Assembly (NCBI RefSeq): GCF_003003215.1
Contig: NZ_PVUF01000003.1
Location: 1 to 64,000, forward strand
Direction: 5' to 3'
Origin: Tritonibacter scottomollicae
GTDB taxonomy: Bacteria; Pseudomonadota; Alphaproteobacteria; Rhodobacterales; Rhodobacteraceae
DNA length: 64,000 nucleotides
Within the stretch, counting starts at the first letter, position 1. Every line of letters starts with the position of its first letter. The notes under the pieces were generated by a model. It saw only the letters and a program-made list of their open reading frames with translations, was not told the origin of the DNA and searched no databases. Both the position numbers and the translations under genes were made by a program. Positions 50,099-60,168 of the stretch are shown in pieces.

Positions 50099-51916
50099 TC
50101 AGGACCTTGCTTTGGCGCGCACATATTGGCCCGGTGCGGCGTCCAACGCCGGATAGGACGCATGCGCCCCCGGCACCCGGGCGGGGACCTGCTTACCGGA
50201 TCGCGTCTTCAGCCAGCTGCCCCAGCGCGGCCACCAGGACCCTTCGGTAAAGCGCGCGCCCGCCATCCATTCGTCCGCGTCCGCTTTCAGGTCGTCGTTG
50301 ACATAATGGCCGTATTTGTTGCGGCTGACCGGGTTCACGATCCCAGCGATATGACCCGACTGGCTGACAACAAAGGTCTTGGAGCGCGATCCCATCTGCT
50401 GCACGCCGCGATAGCATTGCTTCCAGGCGGCAATGTGGTCGGTCTCGCAGGTGATCGACATCAACGGCACATCCACGTCGCGAAGGTGCAGCGTCTCGCC
50501 AAACAGCTCAAACCCGCCCTCCGCGAACTGGTTGCCCTGACACAGCCCGCGCAGGTACTGCACCGCCATCCGGCCCGGCAGATTGGCCCCGTCCCCGTTC
50601 CAGTAGAGCAGATCGAAGGCAGGAGGGGTTTCGCCCATCATGTAGCTGCGGATCGCCGGGCCGTAGACCAGATCATTGGCCCGCAGATAAGAGAAGGTCC
50701 GCGCCATGATGTAATGTGGCATGATCCCGTCGTCACCGATCTCCTCCTCGATCGCATCGACAAAGTCGTTCTGAAGGAAGGGGGTAAAATCCCCCTGATC
50801 GGAAAAATCCGTCAGCGCGGTAAAGAAAGTCGCGGATTTCACCGATTTGTCACCGCGCTTCTTCATCAGGGACAGGGTCAGGCTCAGCGTCGTGCCGGCA
50901 ATGCAATAGCCCACCGCATTGACCTGTTTCGTGCCGCAGATCTCCTTGACCACCTGGATCGCCTTCAGGAACCCGTCCTCGACGTAGTCCTCCATGCCGA
51001 TATCCGCATAATCCTCATTCGGATTGACCCAGGAGACGACAAACAGGCTATAACCCTGATCGGTAATCCACTTGATCAGGCTGTTCTTTTCCTTGAGGTC
51101 GAGGATGTAGAACTTGTTGATCCAAGGCGGAAACAGCACGATCGGCGTCTCATGCACGGTCTCTGTCGTCGGCCGATAGTGAATGAGCTCCATCATCCGA
51201 TTGCGGAACACCACGTCGCCGGGGCTGGTGGCGATATTGCGACCGATTTCAAAGGCCGTGTCATCTGCCAGCCGCACGATCAGCTCGCCATCGTTGGCCT
51301 CCAGATCCGCAACCAGGTTCTCCAGCCCGTCAATCAGCGACTGGCCGTCCGTCTCCAGTGCCTTTTCCAGCGCATCCGGGTTCGTCGCGAGGAAATTCGT
51401 CGGCGCCATCATATTGATGATCTGATCAGAAAAATAGCTCAACCGCTGCCGGTCCACCCGGTCCAGATCCTCGACCTCCTCGACGGCGGTGCGGATCGTC
51501 TCGGCATTGGTCAGATACTGATCGCGCACAAATCTGAAATAGGGATTGTTCTCCCACATCGGATTGGCAAAGCGGCGATCTGCCGGACGGGGCGCATCAG
51601 CCTCTTCGGGTGCGCCTTTCAGGGCGCCAGCCATGGCTTTCTGTGCTTCGGCAAAATTCTCGACCGACTTGCCCCAAAACTGCACCTGCTGTTCCAGCAG
51701 TCGAGAGGGGTTTTGTGCCATCGCGGCCCAATAGGACGATGCTGCACGTGCGAAGAGCTCTTGATTCGGAGCGTCCAATCCGGGGTTATGGGTCTTCTTA
51801 TGCGCCATTACCTCTATCAGGCGCTTGGACAGCTGCTCCACGCGTTCAAGATTTTCCTTAAGCTGGTCAATCTGTTCCGCGGAGGTTGCTTCAATAGCCT
51901 TGTCGGTTGTTGTCAT
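50099..51916 (-). CDS. phaC: Class I poly(3-hydroxyalkanoate) synthase
   Basis: A 605-residue PHA synthase. The lipase-like box is VGYCIAGTT with catalytic Cys338; conserved downstream elements are YLRGLCQGNQF, TCETDHIAAWKQCYRGVQQMGS (Asp and Trp) and SQSGHIAGIVNP (catalytic His). It polymerises 3-hydroxyacyl-CoA at the granule surface. The N-terminal region of about 100 residues is helical, as in class I enzymes. It is divergent from phaZ with a short gap of 148 bases. Confidence 0.96.
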   Translation of the reverse strand: MTTTDKAIEATSAEQIDQLKENLERVEQLSKRLIEVMAHKKTHNPGLDAPNQELFARAASSYWAAMAQNPSRLLEQQVQFWGKSVENFAEAQKAMAGALKGAPEEADAPRPADRRFANPMWENNPYFRFVRDQYLTNAETIRTAVEEVEDLDRVDRQRLSYFSDQIINMMAPTNFLATNPDALEKALETDGQSLIDGLENLVADLEANDGELIVRLADDTAFEIGRNIATSPGDVVFRNRMMELIHYRPTTETVHETPIVLFPPWINKFYILDLKEKNSLIKWITDQGYSLFVVSWVNPNEDYADIGMEDYVEDGFLKAIQVVKEICGTKQVNAVGYCIAGTTLSLTLSLMKKRGDKSVKSATFFTALTDFSDQGDFTPFLQNDFVDAIEEEIGDDGIMPHYIMARTFSYLRANDLVYGPAIRSYMMGETPPAFDLLYWNGDGANLPGRMAVQYLRGLCQGNQFAEGGFELFGETLHLRDVDVPLMSITCETDHIAAWKQCYRGVQQMGSRSKTFVVSQSGHIAGIVNPVSRNKYGHYVNDDLKADADEWMAGARFTEGSWWPRWGSWLKTRSGKQVPARVPGAHASYPALDAAPGQYVRAKARS

Positions 51917-52064
51917 CTTAAGGAAACCCTCTTAATCTTTCTGCTGTGCAGAATACTTGCCCTGCCATTCTACGGCAAAGCGACCCAAGGTCCGAATCCG
52001 CCGGAATGATCCGGCACACTCGGGCTCAAACCGCGGCACGAAAAGCACCGCCAAGGAGACGCGT

Positions 52065-53342
52065 ATGCGCTACATGATGTCCTACGACCTGATGGAGACG
52101 GTTCGGAACACGAACCAGTGGCTGGGCGCGACGGCGCAGTCCATGGCCTCCTATCCGGCCTTCGCCGCCCTGCCCAACCCGATGCTGAGCTGGCTGGCTG
52201 GTTGGGGCGAGGTCACCGAACGCAGTTTCAAACGCATGGTGGCCAAACCCGACTGGGGTATCCATGTCACCACGCTGAACGATGGCAAGGATCACCTGGT
52301 CGAGGTCGACACGGTTGTTGAAAAGCCGTTTGGCGACCTGATCCACTTCCGGGTCACTGACCGCCCCGAACAACCCCGCAAGGTTCTGGTTGTTGCGCCG
52401 ATGTCCGGCCATTATGCCACCCTCCTGCGCTCCACGGTCAAAAGCCTCATTGAAAACTGCGAAGTTTATGTGACCGACTGGCACAACGCCCGCGACATTC
52501 CGGTCTCCGCCGGCAAGTTCGACGTGGAAGATTACACCCTCTACCTCGTTGATTTCATGCGCGAGCTTGGCCCTGACACCCATGTGGTTGCGGTCTGCCA
52601 ACCTGCCCCCCTGACGCTGGCGGCCACCGCCTATCTCGCCGAGATGGAGCCCAAGGCCCAGCCCACGTCGCTGACCCTGATCGGTGGCCCGGTGGACCCG
52701 GACGCGACTCCGACAGATGTAACAGATTTTGGTCATCGCGTCACCATGGGCCAGCTTGAACAGACCATGATCCAGCGCGTCGGTTTCAAATACAAGGGCG
52801 TGGGCCGCGCGGTCTATCCCGGCCTGTTGCAGCTGTCGTCTTTCATGTCGATGAATATGGACCGCCACTCAAAGGCCTTCTCCGAGCAGATCATGCGGGT
52901 CAGCCAAGGCGACGCCACGGACCACGATGCCCACAACCGGTTTTACGACGAATATCTCGCGGTCATGGACATGCCGGCCGAGTTCTACCTCTCCACCGTC
53001 GAGCGGGTTTTCAAGAACCGCGAAATCGCCAAGAACGAATTTGTGGTGGATGGTCATAAGGTCGATATCGGCAAGATCACCGATGTGGCGGTCAAAACCG
53101 TCGAAGGCGCAAAGGACGACATCTCCGCGCCTGGCCAATGCATCGCTGCGCTGGATCTCTGCACCGGCCTGCCTGACAGCAAAAAGGCCAGCCATGTCGA
53201 GCCTGACGCTGGCCACTACGGCATTTTTGCGGGCCGTTCCTGGCGCAACAACATCCGCCCGCTGGTGATTGAATTCATGGACGCAAATGCCCGCAAACCT
53301 GCGCGCAAGGCGGCCGCCAAACCCGCCCAGGCTGCACAATAA
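52065..53342 (+). CDS. phaZ: Intracellular PHB depolymerase
   Basis: A 425-residue intracellular PHB depolymerase. The first part (YDLMETVRNTNQWLG) and the middle (MSGHYATLLRSTVKSLIENCEVYVTDWHNARDIP read in parts) match the family, with VAVCQPAPLTLAATAYLAEM as the nucleophile elbow, which carries a Cys in the Ser position. HYGIFAGRSWRNNIRP provides the catalytic His. It mobilises stored PHB. The start has AAGGAG 9 bases upstream; it is divergent from phaC. The C-terminus is Ala/Lys-rich. Confidence 0.95.
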   Translation: MRYMMSYDLMETVRNTNQWLGATAQSMASYPAFAALPNPMLSWLAGWGEVTERSFKRMVAKPDWGIHVTTLNDGKDHLVEVDTVVEKPFGDLIHFRVTDRPEQPRKVLVVAPMSGHYATLLRSTVKSLIENCEVYVTDWHNARDIPVSAGKFDVEDYTLYLVDFMRELGPDTHVVAVCQPAPLTLAATAYLAEMEPKAQPTSLTLIGGPVDPDATPTDVTDFGHRVTMGQLEQTMIQRVGFKYKGVGRAVYPGLLQLSSFMSMNMDRHSKAFSEQIMRVSQGDATDHDAHNRFYDEYLAVMDMPAEFYLSTVERVFKNREIAKNEFVVDGHKVDIGKITDVAVKTVEGAKDDISAPGQCIAALDLCTGLPDSKKASHVEPDAGHYGIFAGRSWRNNIRPLVIEFMDANARKPARKAAAKPAQAAQ

Positions 53343-53356
53343 GCCGGAGATCCGTG

Positions 53357-53935
53357 ATGTCAGCGCCCCTTCGCTTTGCCTGCGCCTGCGGCAGCCTCTG
53401 CGGCCATGTCGAGCCGACGTCGGTCAAACAGGGCACACGTATCCTCTGCCACTGCGCGGACTGCCGCGCGGTGGAGCTGTATCATGGCTGTACGGACCCC
53501 AAGGGCACCGGCGTCGACCTGCTGCAACTCAACCCTGACATGGTGACCATCGACAAGGGTGCAGAGCATCTGCGGCTGCTGAAACTGTCCCCCAAGGGTC
53601 TTTTGCGTTGGTATGCGGGCTGCTGCGGCACGCCACTGTTCAACAGCCTCGGCAAACCAAAGCTGCCGTTCATCGCGGTGCGATCTGCCCTTTTTGATGA
53701 CCCCGACCAGCTCGGCAAGGTGATCGCGCAGGCCTTCATCCCGCAGCCAGGCAAACCGCCCAAACACGAAGGCGCGGCACGTATGACCATGAAACTTGCC
53801 AGTCGCATGATCTCGGCCTGGGCCTCCGGTCGCTGGCGGCAGACGCCGCTGTTTGACATCGACAGCGGCGCACCGAAGGCGGAGCCGCTGATCCTGACCA
53901 AATCCGAACGGCGCGCCCTCACCGCAGGGGAATAG
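53357..53935 (+). CDS. DUF6151/GFA-like zinc-binding protein
   Basis: A 192-residue protein with a GFA-like N-terminal zinc-site arrangement: FACACGSLCGHVEP, ILCHCADCRAVEL and WYAGCCGTPLFN. It lacks other recognised catalytic motifs and matches DUF6151-type proteins. It starts 14 bases after phaZ, so it is probably co-transcribed with it. The function is unknown. Confidence 0.8.
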   Translation: MSAPLRFACACGSLCGHVEPTSVKQGTRILCHCADCRAVELYHGCTDPKGTGVDLLQLNPDMVTIDKGAEHLRLLKLSPKGLLRWYAGCCGTPLFNSLGKPKLPFIAVRSALFDDPDQLGKVIAQAFIPQPGKPPKHEGAARMTMKLASRMISAWASGRWRQTPLFDIDSGAPKAEPLILTKSERRALTAGE

Positions 53936-54168
53936 CTTCGCGACCCTGCCTTGCCTGTGCTCGGCAAGGGGTGGCAAGGGCTGCAACGCCTCCCCCAACC
54001 TAGACTGCCCCCACATCATTAAATCGTCGCTGCGCGCGCATAATCAGCTGGCGGTGTCGTTGGGGGCGCCTTCCCGTTTGACCAAAGGCCCGCGAGACCT
54101 GACCCGCTCGGCAGGTAGGCTGCCCACAGGTGAGCCGCCGCCCGTGTGTCACCGCATCATGCGCGAAA

Positions 54169-55047
54169 TCAGGCGCTCGCCCGCAGCGCTGGCGTCAGCT
54201 GCAAAATCTCTTCTGGCACGGGCTCTATCACTTGCGAGGCCACAGGAGACGGCTGGAAATTACGGCGCGACCGTCGGCTGACCCAAAGCGGTTCATGTTC
54301 CGACGGGGCAGCGCTCTCACGCGCAGCTCCGTCTCCAACGATCCAGCTGTGCAGGATCGCAGAGATACGATCTGGCTGTTCCATCAACGGAAGATGCCCG
54401 GCATCCTCGATCATTTCCATCCGGGTGTTCTTCATCAATTCGGCGGTGAACATCTGCCGCTTCACCGGAATGATCTGGTCATGCACCCCGCAGATCACCA
54501 GCCCGGGCTGCTCTGCCCGCATCAACGTCGCTTGCTGGTCGTTCCGTCGTTGCAACATCCGGCTCTGCGCAACAAAGATGTCGGGTCCAAGGTCTTCCGC
54601 CATATCGGCGATCTGCCCCATGATCTGACTGCGCAGCGGGCTCGGTGCCAGACTGGCCGCGGGAAAGACATCCTGCATCACCGCCCGCAACCGCCCGGAC
54701 CGTGCACGGATGATCCAGGGTTCCCGTTCGGCCGCCTTGGCCGGGGTTTCCGACAACGGGCTTGATGCGATCAACCCGATCCCGGCAATACGATCCGGCG
54801 CAACCTCAAGCATCGACATCGCGATAGACCCGCCCAGTCCGGCGCCAATAACGGTAAATTTCGCAGGCAGATGAGCCAGCAGAGAGGCGGCCACATCCTC
54901 GACCCGCTCCGCGCTCAGCACCGGTGCGACGGTGACCGGCACGTATCGTGAAAGCAATCGGATCTGCGGCTCCCAGATCCGACCATCACTCATGAATCCC
55001 GGCACCACCACCACAGGGTGCCCCGACAGCTCCGCTGGTTCATTCAT
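54169..55047 (-). CDS. Alpha/beta-hydrolase with altered nucleophile elbow
   Basis: A 292-residue alpha/beta-hydrolase-fold protein. The acid (GVHDQIIPVKR) and His (EDAGHLPLMEQPD) of the catalytic triad are present, but the elbow reads VIGAGLGGSIAMSML, with Gly where the nucleophilic Ser of GxSxG normally lies. Unless the nearby Ser takes over, it is probably not a standard esterase. The C-terminal 50 residues beyond the fold are basic and Pro/Ser-rich. Transcribed alone. Confidence 0.8.
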   Translation of the reverse strand: MNEPAELSGHPVVVVPGFMSDGRIWEPQIRLLSRYVPVTVAPVLSAERVEDVAASLLAHLPAKFTVIGAGLGGSIAMSMLEVAPDRIAGIGLIASSPLSETPAKAAEREPWIIRARSGRLRAVMQDVFPAASLAPSPLRSQIMGQIADMAEDLGPDIFVAQSRMLQRRNDQQATLMRAEQPGLVICGVHDQIIPVKRQMFTAELMKNTRMEMIEDAGHLPLMEQPDRISAILHSWIVGDGAARESAAPSEHEPLWVSRRSRRNFQPSPVASQVIEPVPEEILQLTPALRASA

Positions 55048-55169
55048 CTGTATCTGCCCGTTTTCCTGCGCGCCTATAAGTGGCGCTTGGGTTCACTACA
55101 TGTCCCAAAGTGCGGGGCAGCAAGGACTTTTTTACTTTGCGTAAAATTGGTTAAGAATGTGTGACTTCC

Positions 55170-55595
55170 TCAATACCCGTTCCAGCGAAACGCCCCATCC
55201 GGTGCCAGCGGCGAATACGGATTATGCGCAATCTCCCAGATGTGCCCATCCGGCGCGCGAAAATACCCGATTGTGCCGCCCCAGAACACCGCCCCTGCCT
55301 CGCGCAGGATTTCGGCCCCCGCGTCCCGCGCACGCGCCATCAACGGGGCCACCTCGCCTTCGGTGCGCACATTGCAGCTCAACGTCATCGCCCCGGTGCC
55401 GAGCGCCTCCACCGGCAGGTTCATATCCTCTGCCAGCTTGTCCAGTGGGTATAATCCAATGGTTTGCGAGATCAGATCAAATGCGATCACCCCATCGGGG
55501 CTCTCCGCCCGCGTCCATCCCAGCGCCTCGTAAAACCGTGCCGATGCCTCCACATCCGGCACCCCCAACGTGATCAGGCTCACTCTCTGGTCCAT
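55170..55595 (-). CDS. VOC-family (glyoxalase-like) protein
   Basis: A 141-residue VOC-fold protein with paired beta-alpha-beta-beta-beta modules: MDQRVSLITLGVPDVEASARFYEALGWTRA and AFDLISQTIGLYPL, then FRAPDGHIWEIAHNPYSPL. The fold binds a metal at two His/Glu sites. The substrate is unknown. Monocistronic on the minus strand. Confidence 0.88.
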   Translation of the reverse strand: MDQRVSLITLGVPDVEASARFYEALGWTRAESPDGVIAFDLISQTIGLYPLDKLAEDMNLPVEALGTGAMTLSCNVRTEGEVAPLMARARDAGAEILREAGAVFWGGTIGYFRAPDGHIWEIAHNPYSPLAPDGAFRWNGY

Positions 55596-55694
55596 CTCAA
55601 AATCCTCACCATAAAGATAACACCCCCAAAGAGGGGTATTGTCAGAGCTTACACAATGGGGAACAAAATGTGAACACCCATCAACGGACTTGCG

Positions 55695-56441
55695 TCACCC
55701 CCGCGCGCACACCTCTGCGACAGCCTCCGCAATCAACCGCAGACAGGCCTCGTCCGAGAACCGGTGATCGGCGCCTTTCACCAGTTCCAGCCGCATATCC
55801 TCACAGGTTGCATGCTCCAACAGCCGCAGCGCGGTCGCGGTCGATACCGCAGAGTCGTCGGTGCCCTGCAGGCAGCGCACCGGGAAGGGCAACGCCAGCG
55901 CATCGCGCAGCACCAACCGCGTGCGGCCATCCTCGATCATCCGTTTGGTGACCACATAGGGCTCCATGTAGTCACTCGGCAATTCGACCCGCCCGCGCGT
56001 GTTCAGCTCGTCCTTTTGCACATCGGTGAAATTCGCCCAATAGCCATCTTCGGTGAAATCCGGCGCGGCGGCGATGGTCACCATGCCTTTGATGCGCCCA
56101 GACCGCGCCTTGGCCAGCAACAGCGCCTGCCACCCCCCCATGGACGACCCCACCGGCACGATCTCACCCTGTGTCAGCTGATCCACAGCCGCCAGCGTGT
56201 CCTCATGCCAGTCACCGATGCACCCGTCCTCAAACCTGCCGGAACTCTCGCCATGCCCCGAGTAGTCAAAGCGCAAAAACGCCTGCCCGCGCGCCTTGGC
56301 CCAGTCTTCCAGAAACAGCGCCTTGGTGCCCTCCATGTCGGACTTCAAACCACCGAGGAACACCACGCAGGGCCCCTGCCCGTCGGTCTTGTGATAGGCA
56401 ATGCGTCGCCCTTGGGCGGTTTCCAGATATTGCGGCGCCAT
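55695..56441 (-). CDS. Alpha/beta-hydrolase (palmitoyl-thioesterase-like)
   Basis: A 248-residue serine hydrolase. The oxyanion segment is VVFLGGLKSDMEGTKA, the nucleophile Ser lies in PVGSSMGGWQALLL, the acid in LQGTDDSAVS, and the His in GADHRFSD. Similar to the ABHD10/palmitoyl-protein thioesterase-type group. GGGAGA precedes the ATG at 56441; a second ATG at 56465 is possible. Ends 99 bases before the VOC gene. Confidence 0.88.
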   Translation of the reverse strand: MAPQYLETAQGRRIAYHKTDGQGPCVVFLGGLKSDMEGTKALFLEDWAKARGQAFLRFDYSGHGESSGRFEDGCIGDWHEDTLAAVDQLTQGEIVPVGSSMGGWQALLLAKARSGRIKGMVTIAAAPDFTEDGYWANFTDVQKDELNTRGRVELPSDYMEPYVVTKRMIEDGRTRLVLRDALALPFPVRCLQGTDDSAVSTATALRLLEHATCEDMRLELVKGADHRFSDEACLRLIAEAVAEVCARG

Positions 56442-56510
56442 CGGCTGTCTCCCAAAATTCTTCATGCGTCCTCACATGCCATGGGTGGTGAGATTCGCCA
56501 AATCCGCCCC

Positions 56511-56562
56511 CTTCATCTTTTTCAAAACACCTCGGGGAGCGCGAGGGGCAGCGCCCCTCGCT
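56511..56562. repeat. Dispersed repeat family B, copy 2 (inverted)
   Basis: On the minus strand this reads GAGGGGCGCTGCCCCTC, then CCCCGAGGTGTTTTG and AAAAAGATGAAG. It matches the element at 46501-46551 in order and spacing. It lies between the alpha/beta-hydrolase and thrS genes. Confidence 0.7.
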
Positions 56563-56688
56563 CACAGCACCCGCCTTTTTGCACCCGCTACCTTGACCTC
56601 ACCGCCCCCCTCCGCCAAACAGCTCTCACACATATAACCCGCAACCGGGCGTTCAGTGGGCGCCAAACCGACGAGGAGAGCCAAGATA

Positions 56689-58635
56689 ATGGCCCAAGTC
56701 TCCCTTACATTCCCCGATGGCAACGCACGGTCCTATGACGCAGGCATCACCCCTGCTGAGGTCGCCGCCGACATCTCCACCTCGCTTGCCAAAAAGGCCA
56801 TCTCCGCCACCGTGGACGGTCAGCACTGGGATCTCCAGTGGCCGATCACTGCCGACGCCGCGATCGCCCTTCACACCATGAAGGACGAGGCGCAGGCCAA
56901 CGAGCTCATCCGCCACGACCTCGCCCATATCATGGCGCGCGCCGTGCAGGAGATCTGGCCCGACACCAAGGTCACCATCGGCCCGGTGATCGAGAACGGC
57001 TGGTATTACGATTTCGACCGGAAGGAGCCCTTCACTCCCGAAGATCTCGGCACCATCGAAAAGAAGATGAAAGAGATCATCAACAAGCGCGAGCCGGTGA
57101 CCACCGAGGTCTGGGACCGCGCAAAGGCGGTGCAGTATTATACCGACAACAACGAGCCCTATAAGGTCGAGCTGATCGACGCCATTCCCGGCGACGAGCC
57201 GCTGCGCATGTACTGGCACGGCGACTGGCAGGACCTCTGCCGGGGTCCGCACCTGCAGCACACCGGCCAGGTGCCGGGCGATGCGTTCAAGCTGATGTCG
57301 ATCGCGGGCGCCTATTGGCGCGGCGACAGCGACCGCGCCATGCTGCAGCGCATCTACGGCGTCGCCTTCACCGGCAAGGAGAAGCTCAAGGCCCATCTGA
57401 CCATGCTGGAAGAGGCCGCCAAGCGCGACCACCGCAAGCTGGGCCGCGAGATGAACCTGTTCCACATGCAGGAAGAGGCCCCGGGTCAGATCTTCTGGCA
57501 CCCCAACGGCTGGAAAATCTACACCACCCTGCAGGACTACATGCGCCGGATGCAGGACCGCGACGGCTATGTCGAGGTCAACACCCCGCAGGTGGTCGAC
57601 CGCAAGCTCTGGGAGGCCTCGGGCCACTGGGACAAATACCAGGAAAACATGTTCATCGTTGAGGTCGACGAGGACCACGCCCGTGAAAAGGCGGTGAACG
57701 CGCTGAAGCCAATGAACTGCCCCTGCCACGTTCAGGTCTTCAACCAGGGTCTGAAATCCTACCGCGACCTGCCCCTGCGCATGGCGGAGTTCGGCTCCTG
57801 CGCGCGCTATGAACCCTCGGGCGCGCTGCATGGCATCATGCGGGTGCGCGGCTTTACCCAGGACGATGGCCATATCTTCTGCGCCGAGGATCAGATCGAA
57901 TCCGAGACCGCAAAATTCATCGCCTTCCTGTCAAAGGTCTATGCCGATCTCGGCTTTCACGACTGGACCATCAAACTGTCGACCCGCCCCGAAAAGCGCA
58001 TCGGCAGCGACGAGAGCTGGGATCTGGTGGAAAAGGCGCTGGGGGATGCCTGCAAGGCCGCCGGCTACGAGTATGAGCTGCTGGAAGGCGAAGGCGCCTT
58101 TTATGGCCCGAAGCTGGAATTCACCCTGACCGACGCCATCGGGCGCAACTGGCAATGCGGCACCCTGCAGGTGGACCCCAACCTGCCGGAACGTCTGGAT
58201 GCGAATTTCATCGGTCAAGACGGCAGCAAGCACCGCCCCTTCATGCTGCACCGCGCCACATTGGGCTCGTTTGAGCGTTTCATCGGCATCCTGATCGAGG
58301 AACACGCCGGCAAGCTGCCCTTCTGGCTGGCGCCGCGTCAGGTGGTGGTGGCCTCCATCACCTCCGAGGCGGATGACTATGTCAACGAGGTGGTCGAAAC
58401 CCTGCGCGCCGCCGGTGTGCGGGCCGAGGCTGACATCCGCAACGAGAAGATCAACTACAAGGTCCGCGAACACTCCGTGGGCAAGGTGCCGGTCATTCTC
58501 GCCGTCGGCCACCGCGAGGTCGAGGAGCGCAGCGTTTCGGTGCGGCGTCTGGGCGAAAAGCAGACCAAGGTGGAAAGCCTGGCAAATGTTACAGAAGAGC
58601 TGTCGCGCGCCGCGACGCCGCCGGATCTTCTGTAA
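56689..58635 (+). CDS. thrS: Threonyl-tRNA synthetase
   Basis: A 648-residue class II synthetase that charges tRNA-Thr. A TGS domain (about 1-60), the N2 editing domain with HDLAHIMA (about 80-84, metal-site His), the catalytic core with [10 protein letters not shown] (zinc Cys), [25 protein letters not shown] and [17 protein letters not shown], and the anticodon-binding C-terminus are all present. The start at 56689 is preferred over 56656 because the family begins [11 protein letters not shown]-like. GAGGAG precedes it. A terminator follows. Confidence 0.97.
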   Translation: MAQVSLTFPDGNARSYDAGITPAEVAADISTSLAKKAISATVDGQHWDLQWPITADAAIALHTMKDEAQANELIRHDLAHIMARAVQEIWPDTKVTIGPVIENGWYYDFDRKEPFTPEDLGTIEKKMKEIINKREPVTTEVWDRAKAVQYYTDNNEPYKVELIDAIPGDEPLRMYWHGDWQDLCRGPHLQHTGQVPGDAFKLMSIAGAYWRGDSDRAMLQRIYGVAFTGKEKLKAHLTMLEEAAKRDHRKLGREMNLFHMQEEAPGQIFWHPNGWKIYTTLQDYMRRMQDRDGYVEVNTPQVVDRKLWEASGHWDKYQENMFIVEVDEDHAREKAVNALKPMNCPCHVQVFNQGLKSYRDLPLRMAEFGSCARYEPSGALHGIMRVRGFTQDDGHIFCAEDQIESETAKFIAFLSKVYADLGFHDWTIKLSTRPEKRIGSDESWDLVEKALGDACKAAGYEYELLEGEGAFYGPKLEFTLTDAIGRNWQCGTLQVDPNLPERLDANFIGQDGSKHRPFMLHRATLGSFERFIGILIEEHAGKLPFWLAPRQVVVASITSEADDYVNEVVETLRAAGVRAEADIRNEKINYKVREHSVGKVPVILAVGHREVEERSVSVRRLGEKQTKVESLANVTEELSRAATPPDLL

Positions 58636-58659
58636 TAATTCCCCTCTGAAACTGAAACG

Positions 58660-58687
58660 AACGGCCCCCACTTGGGGGCCGTTTTGT
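58660..58687 (+). terminator. Rho-independent terminator of thrS
   Basis: Perfect 10-bp stem AACGGCCCCC (58660-58669), loop ACTT, GGGGGCCGTT (58674-58683), then TTG. It lies 24 bases after the stop, so the buf operon is transcribed separately. Confidence 0.88.
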
Positions 58688-58855
58688 TACAACAGGCCGA
58701 AATATCGCAAAAACAGCGGCTTGCGGGCAACGCCTCTCTGACATTGACTGACGCGGACGTGAGGCACGGCCGCGTGAGTTTATTTTCGCAACCCTCCCCG
58801 GTTAAGGTAGCCCTGTCACCAAAGACGACGCTCATCACTTCAGGAGGACACGCGT

Positions 58856-59161
58856 ATGTCGACCACCAAGAAAACCCTCGCCGTTGCTGGCGCCGTTGCC
58901 GCAGCTCTGACCGCCGTCACCACCACCCACGCCTCGGCGCAGGCCAAGGAAAAATGCTACGGCGTTTCCCTCGCAGGCCAGAACGACTGCGCCGCCGGTC
59001 CCGGCACCACCTGCGCCGGCACCTCCACCGTGGACTACCAGGGCAACGCCTGGACCCTGGTGGACAAGGGCACCTGCACCGAGATGGACCTGCCGGCAAT
59101 GGCCGATGGCACCGACCGCTCCGGCGCGCTGGAGCCGCTGGAACGCGACCTGCCAGCCTAA
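58856..59161 (+). CDS. bufA: Bufferin precursor (DUF2282, RiPP peptide)
   Basis: A 101-residue DUF2282 precursor. A signal peptide of about 28 residues (alanine/threonine-rich, ending ASA) is followed by the core starting [13 protein letters not shown]. Four conserved cysteines, C34, C45, C53 and C74, fit bufferins. In characterised systems the MNIO enzyme converts some of them to thiooxazoles and the peptide chelates copper. The EGKEKC motif is only partly kept (AKEKC). GGAGG lies 10 bases before the ATG. The C-terminus [10 protein letters not shown] is typical. Confidence 0.93.
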   Translation: MSTTKKTLAVAGAVAAALTAVTTTHASAQAKEKCYGVSLAGQNDCAAGPGTTCAGTSTVDYQGNAWTLVDKGTCTEMDLPAMADGTDRSGALEPLERDLPA

Positions 59162-59295
59162 GGCCCAACGCCCGGACATCACGTCCGACGCATACAACGG
59201 GCGCGCACAACTCGGCGCGCCCGTCTCTCCCGGCCAAGGCCCGCCGGCTCTCCTGTTCTCCGCCTGATTCAGCCTGATCCAGAAAGAGATGCGCC

Positions 59296-60168
59296 ATGCT
59301 CACCCGCCCCGACCGCTCCCCGCGCCCAGACGCGCTGCCACATGCGCCCGGCGTCGGCTACAAGCCCCAGCATTTCCAGCATATTCTGGAGGATGCCGGA
59401 TCGGTCGAATGGCTGGAAATCCACGCCGAGAACTACATGGGCGATGGCGGCCGCCCGCTGGCGCAGCTGCGCCATCTGTCGCAACGCTTCGCCATTTCAG
59501 TGCATGGCGTCGGCCTGTCGATCGGCGGCGCAAGCCCGCTGGATCCAGATCACCTCGCCCGTCTCAAGCACCTCACGGATTGGCTGAATCCCGCGAGCTT
59601 TTCCGAACATCTCGCGTGGTCCACCCACGACAGCCATTTCTACAACGACCTGCTGCCGCTGCCTTATACCAACGCTACGCTGGCCCGTGTCTGCGATCAC
59701 ATCGATCAGGTGCAGGGCCTGCTGGGTCGCCAGATGCTGCTGGAAAACCCCTCCAGCTACCTCGCCTTTGCCGAGAGCACTTGGGAGGAACCCGCCTTTC
59801 TGCACGAGATTGCCAAACGCACTGGCTGCGGATTGCTGCTGGACGTCAACAACGTCTTTGTTTCCGCCACCAACCTCGGCTATCGCCCGCAGGACTACAT
59901 CGACGCCTACCCGCTTGATCTGGTAGGAGAAATCCATCTTGGCGGCCATGACGAGGACGAGGATGACCACGGCTCCCCGCTCTTGATCGACAGCCACGGC
60001 GCCGCGGTGGTGGACCCGGTCTGGGCGCTGCTGGACTACACGCTGGCCCGCTCCGGCCCCAAACCGACGCTGGTGGAATGGGACACCGATGTGCCCGACT
60101 GGGTGGTACTGGAGGCCGAGGCCGCCCGCGCCGCCGCTGCGCTGAACGCCGTAAAAATGGCCGCCTGA
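59296..60168 (+). CDS. bufB: MNIO (DUF692) bufferin-modifying oxidase
   Basis: A 290-residue DUF692-family multinuclear non-haem iron oxidase. Candidate iron-site residues lie in EIHAENY (41-47), SVHGVG (His70), FSEHLAW (His105), LLENPSSY (Glu150, Asn151), LLDVNN (Asp183), EIHLGGH (His214, His218) and VEWDTD (Glu261, Asp263). It modifies cysteines of the bufA peptide. It is followed by bufC with a TGATG overlap. 134 bases separate it from bufA; no gene is seen there. Confidence 0.94.
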   Translation: MLTRPDRSPRPDALPHAPGVGYKPQHFQHILEDAGSVEWLEIHAENYMGDGGRPLAQLRHLSQRFAISVHGVGLSIGGASPLDPDHLARLKHLTDWLNPASFSEHLAWSTHDSHFYNDLLPLPYTNATLARVCDHIDQVQGLLGRQMLLENPSSYLAFAESTWEEPAFLHEIAKRTGCGLLLDVNNVFVSATNLGYRPQDYIDAYPLDLVGEIHLGGHDEDEDDHGSPLLIDSHGAAVVDPVWALLDYTLARSGPKPTLVEWDTDVPDWVVLEAEAARAAAALNAVKMAA

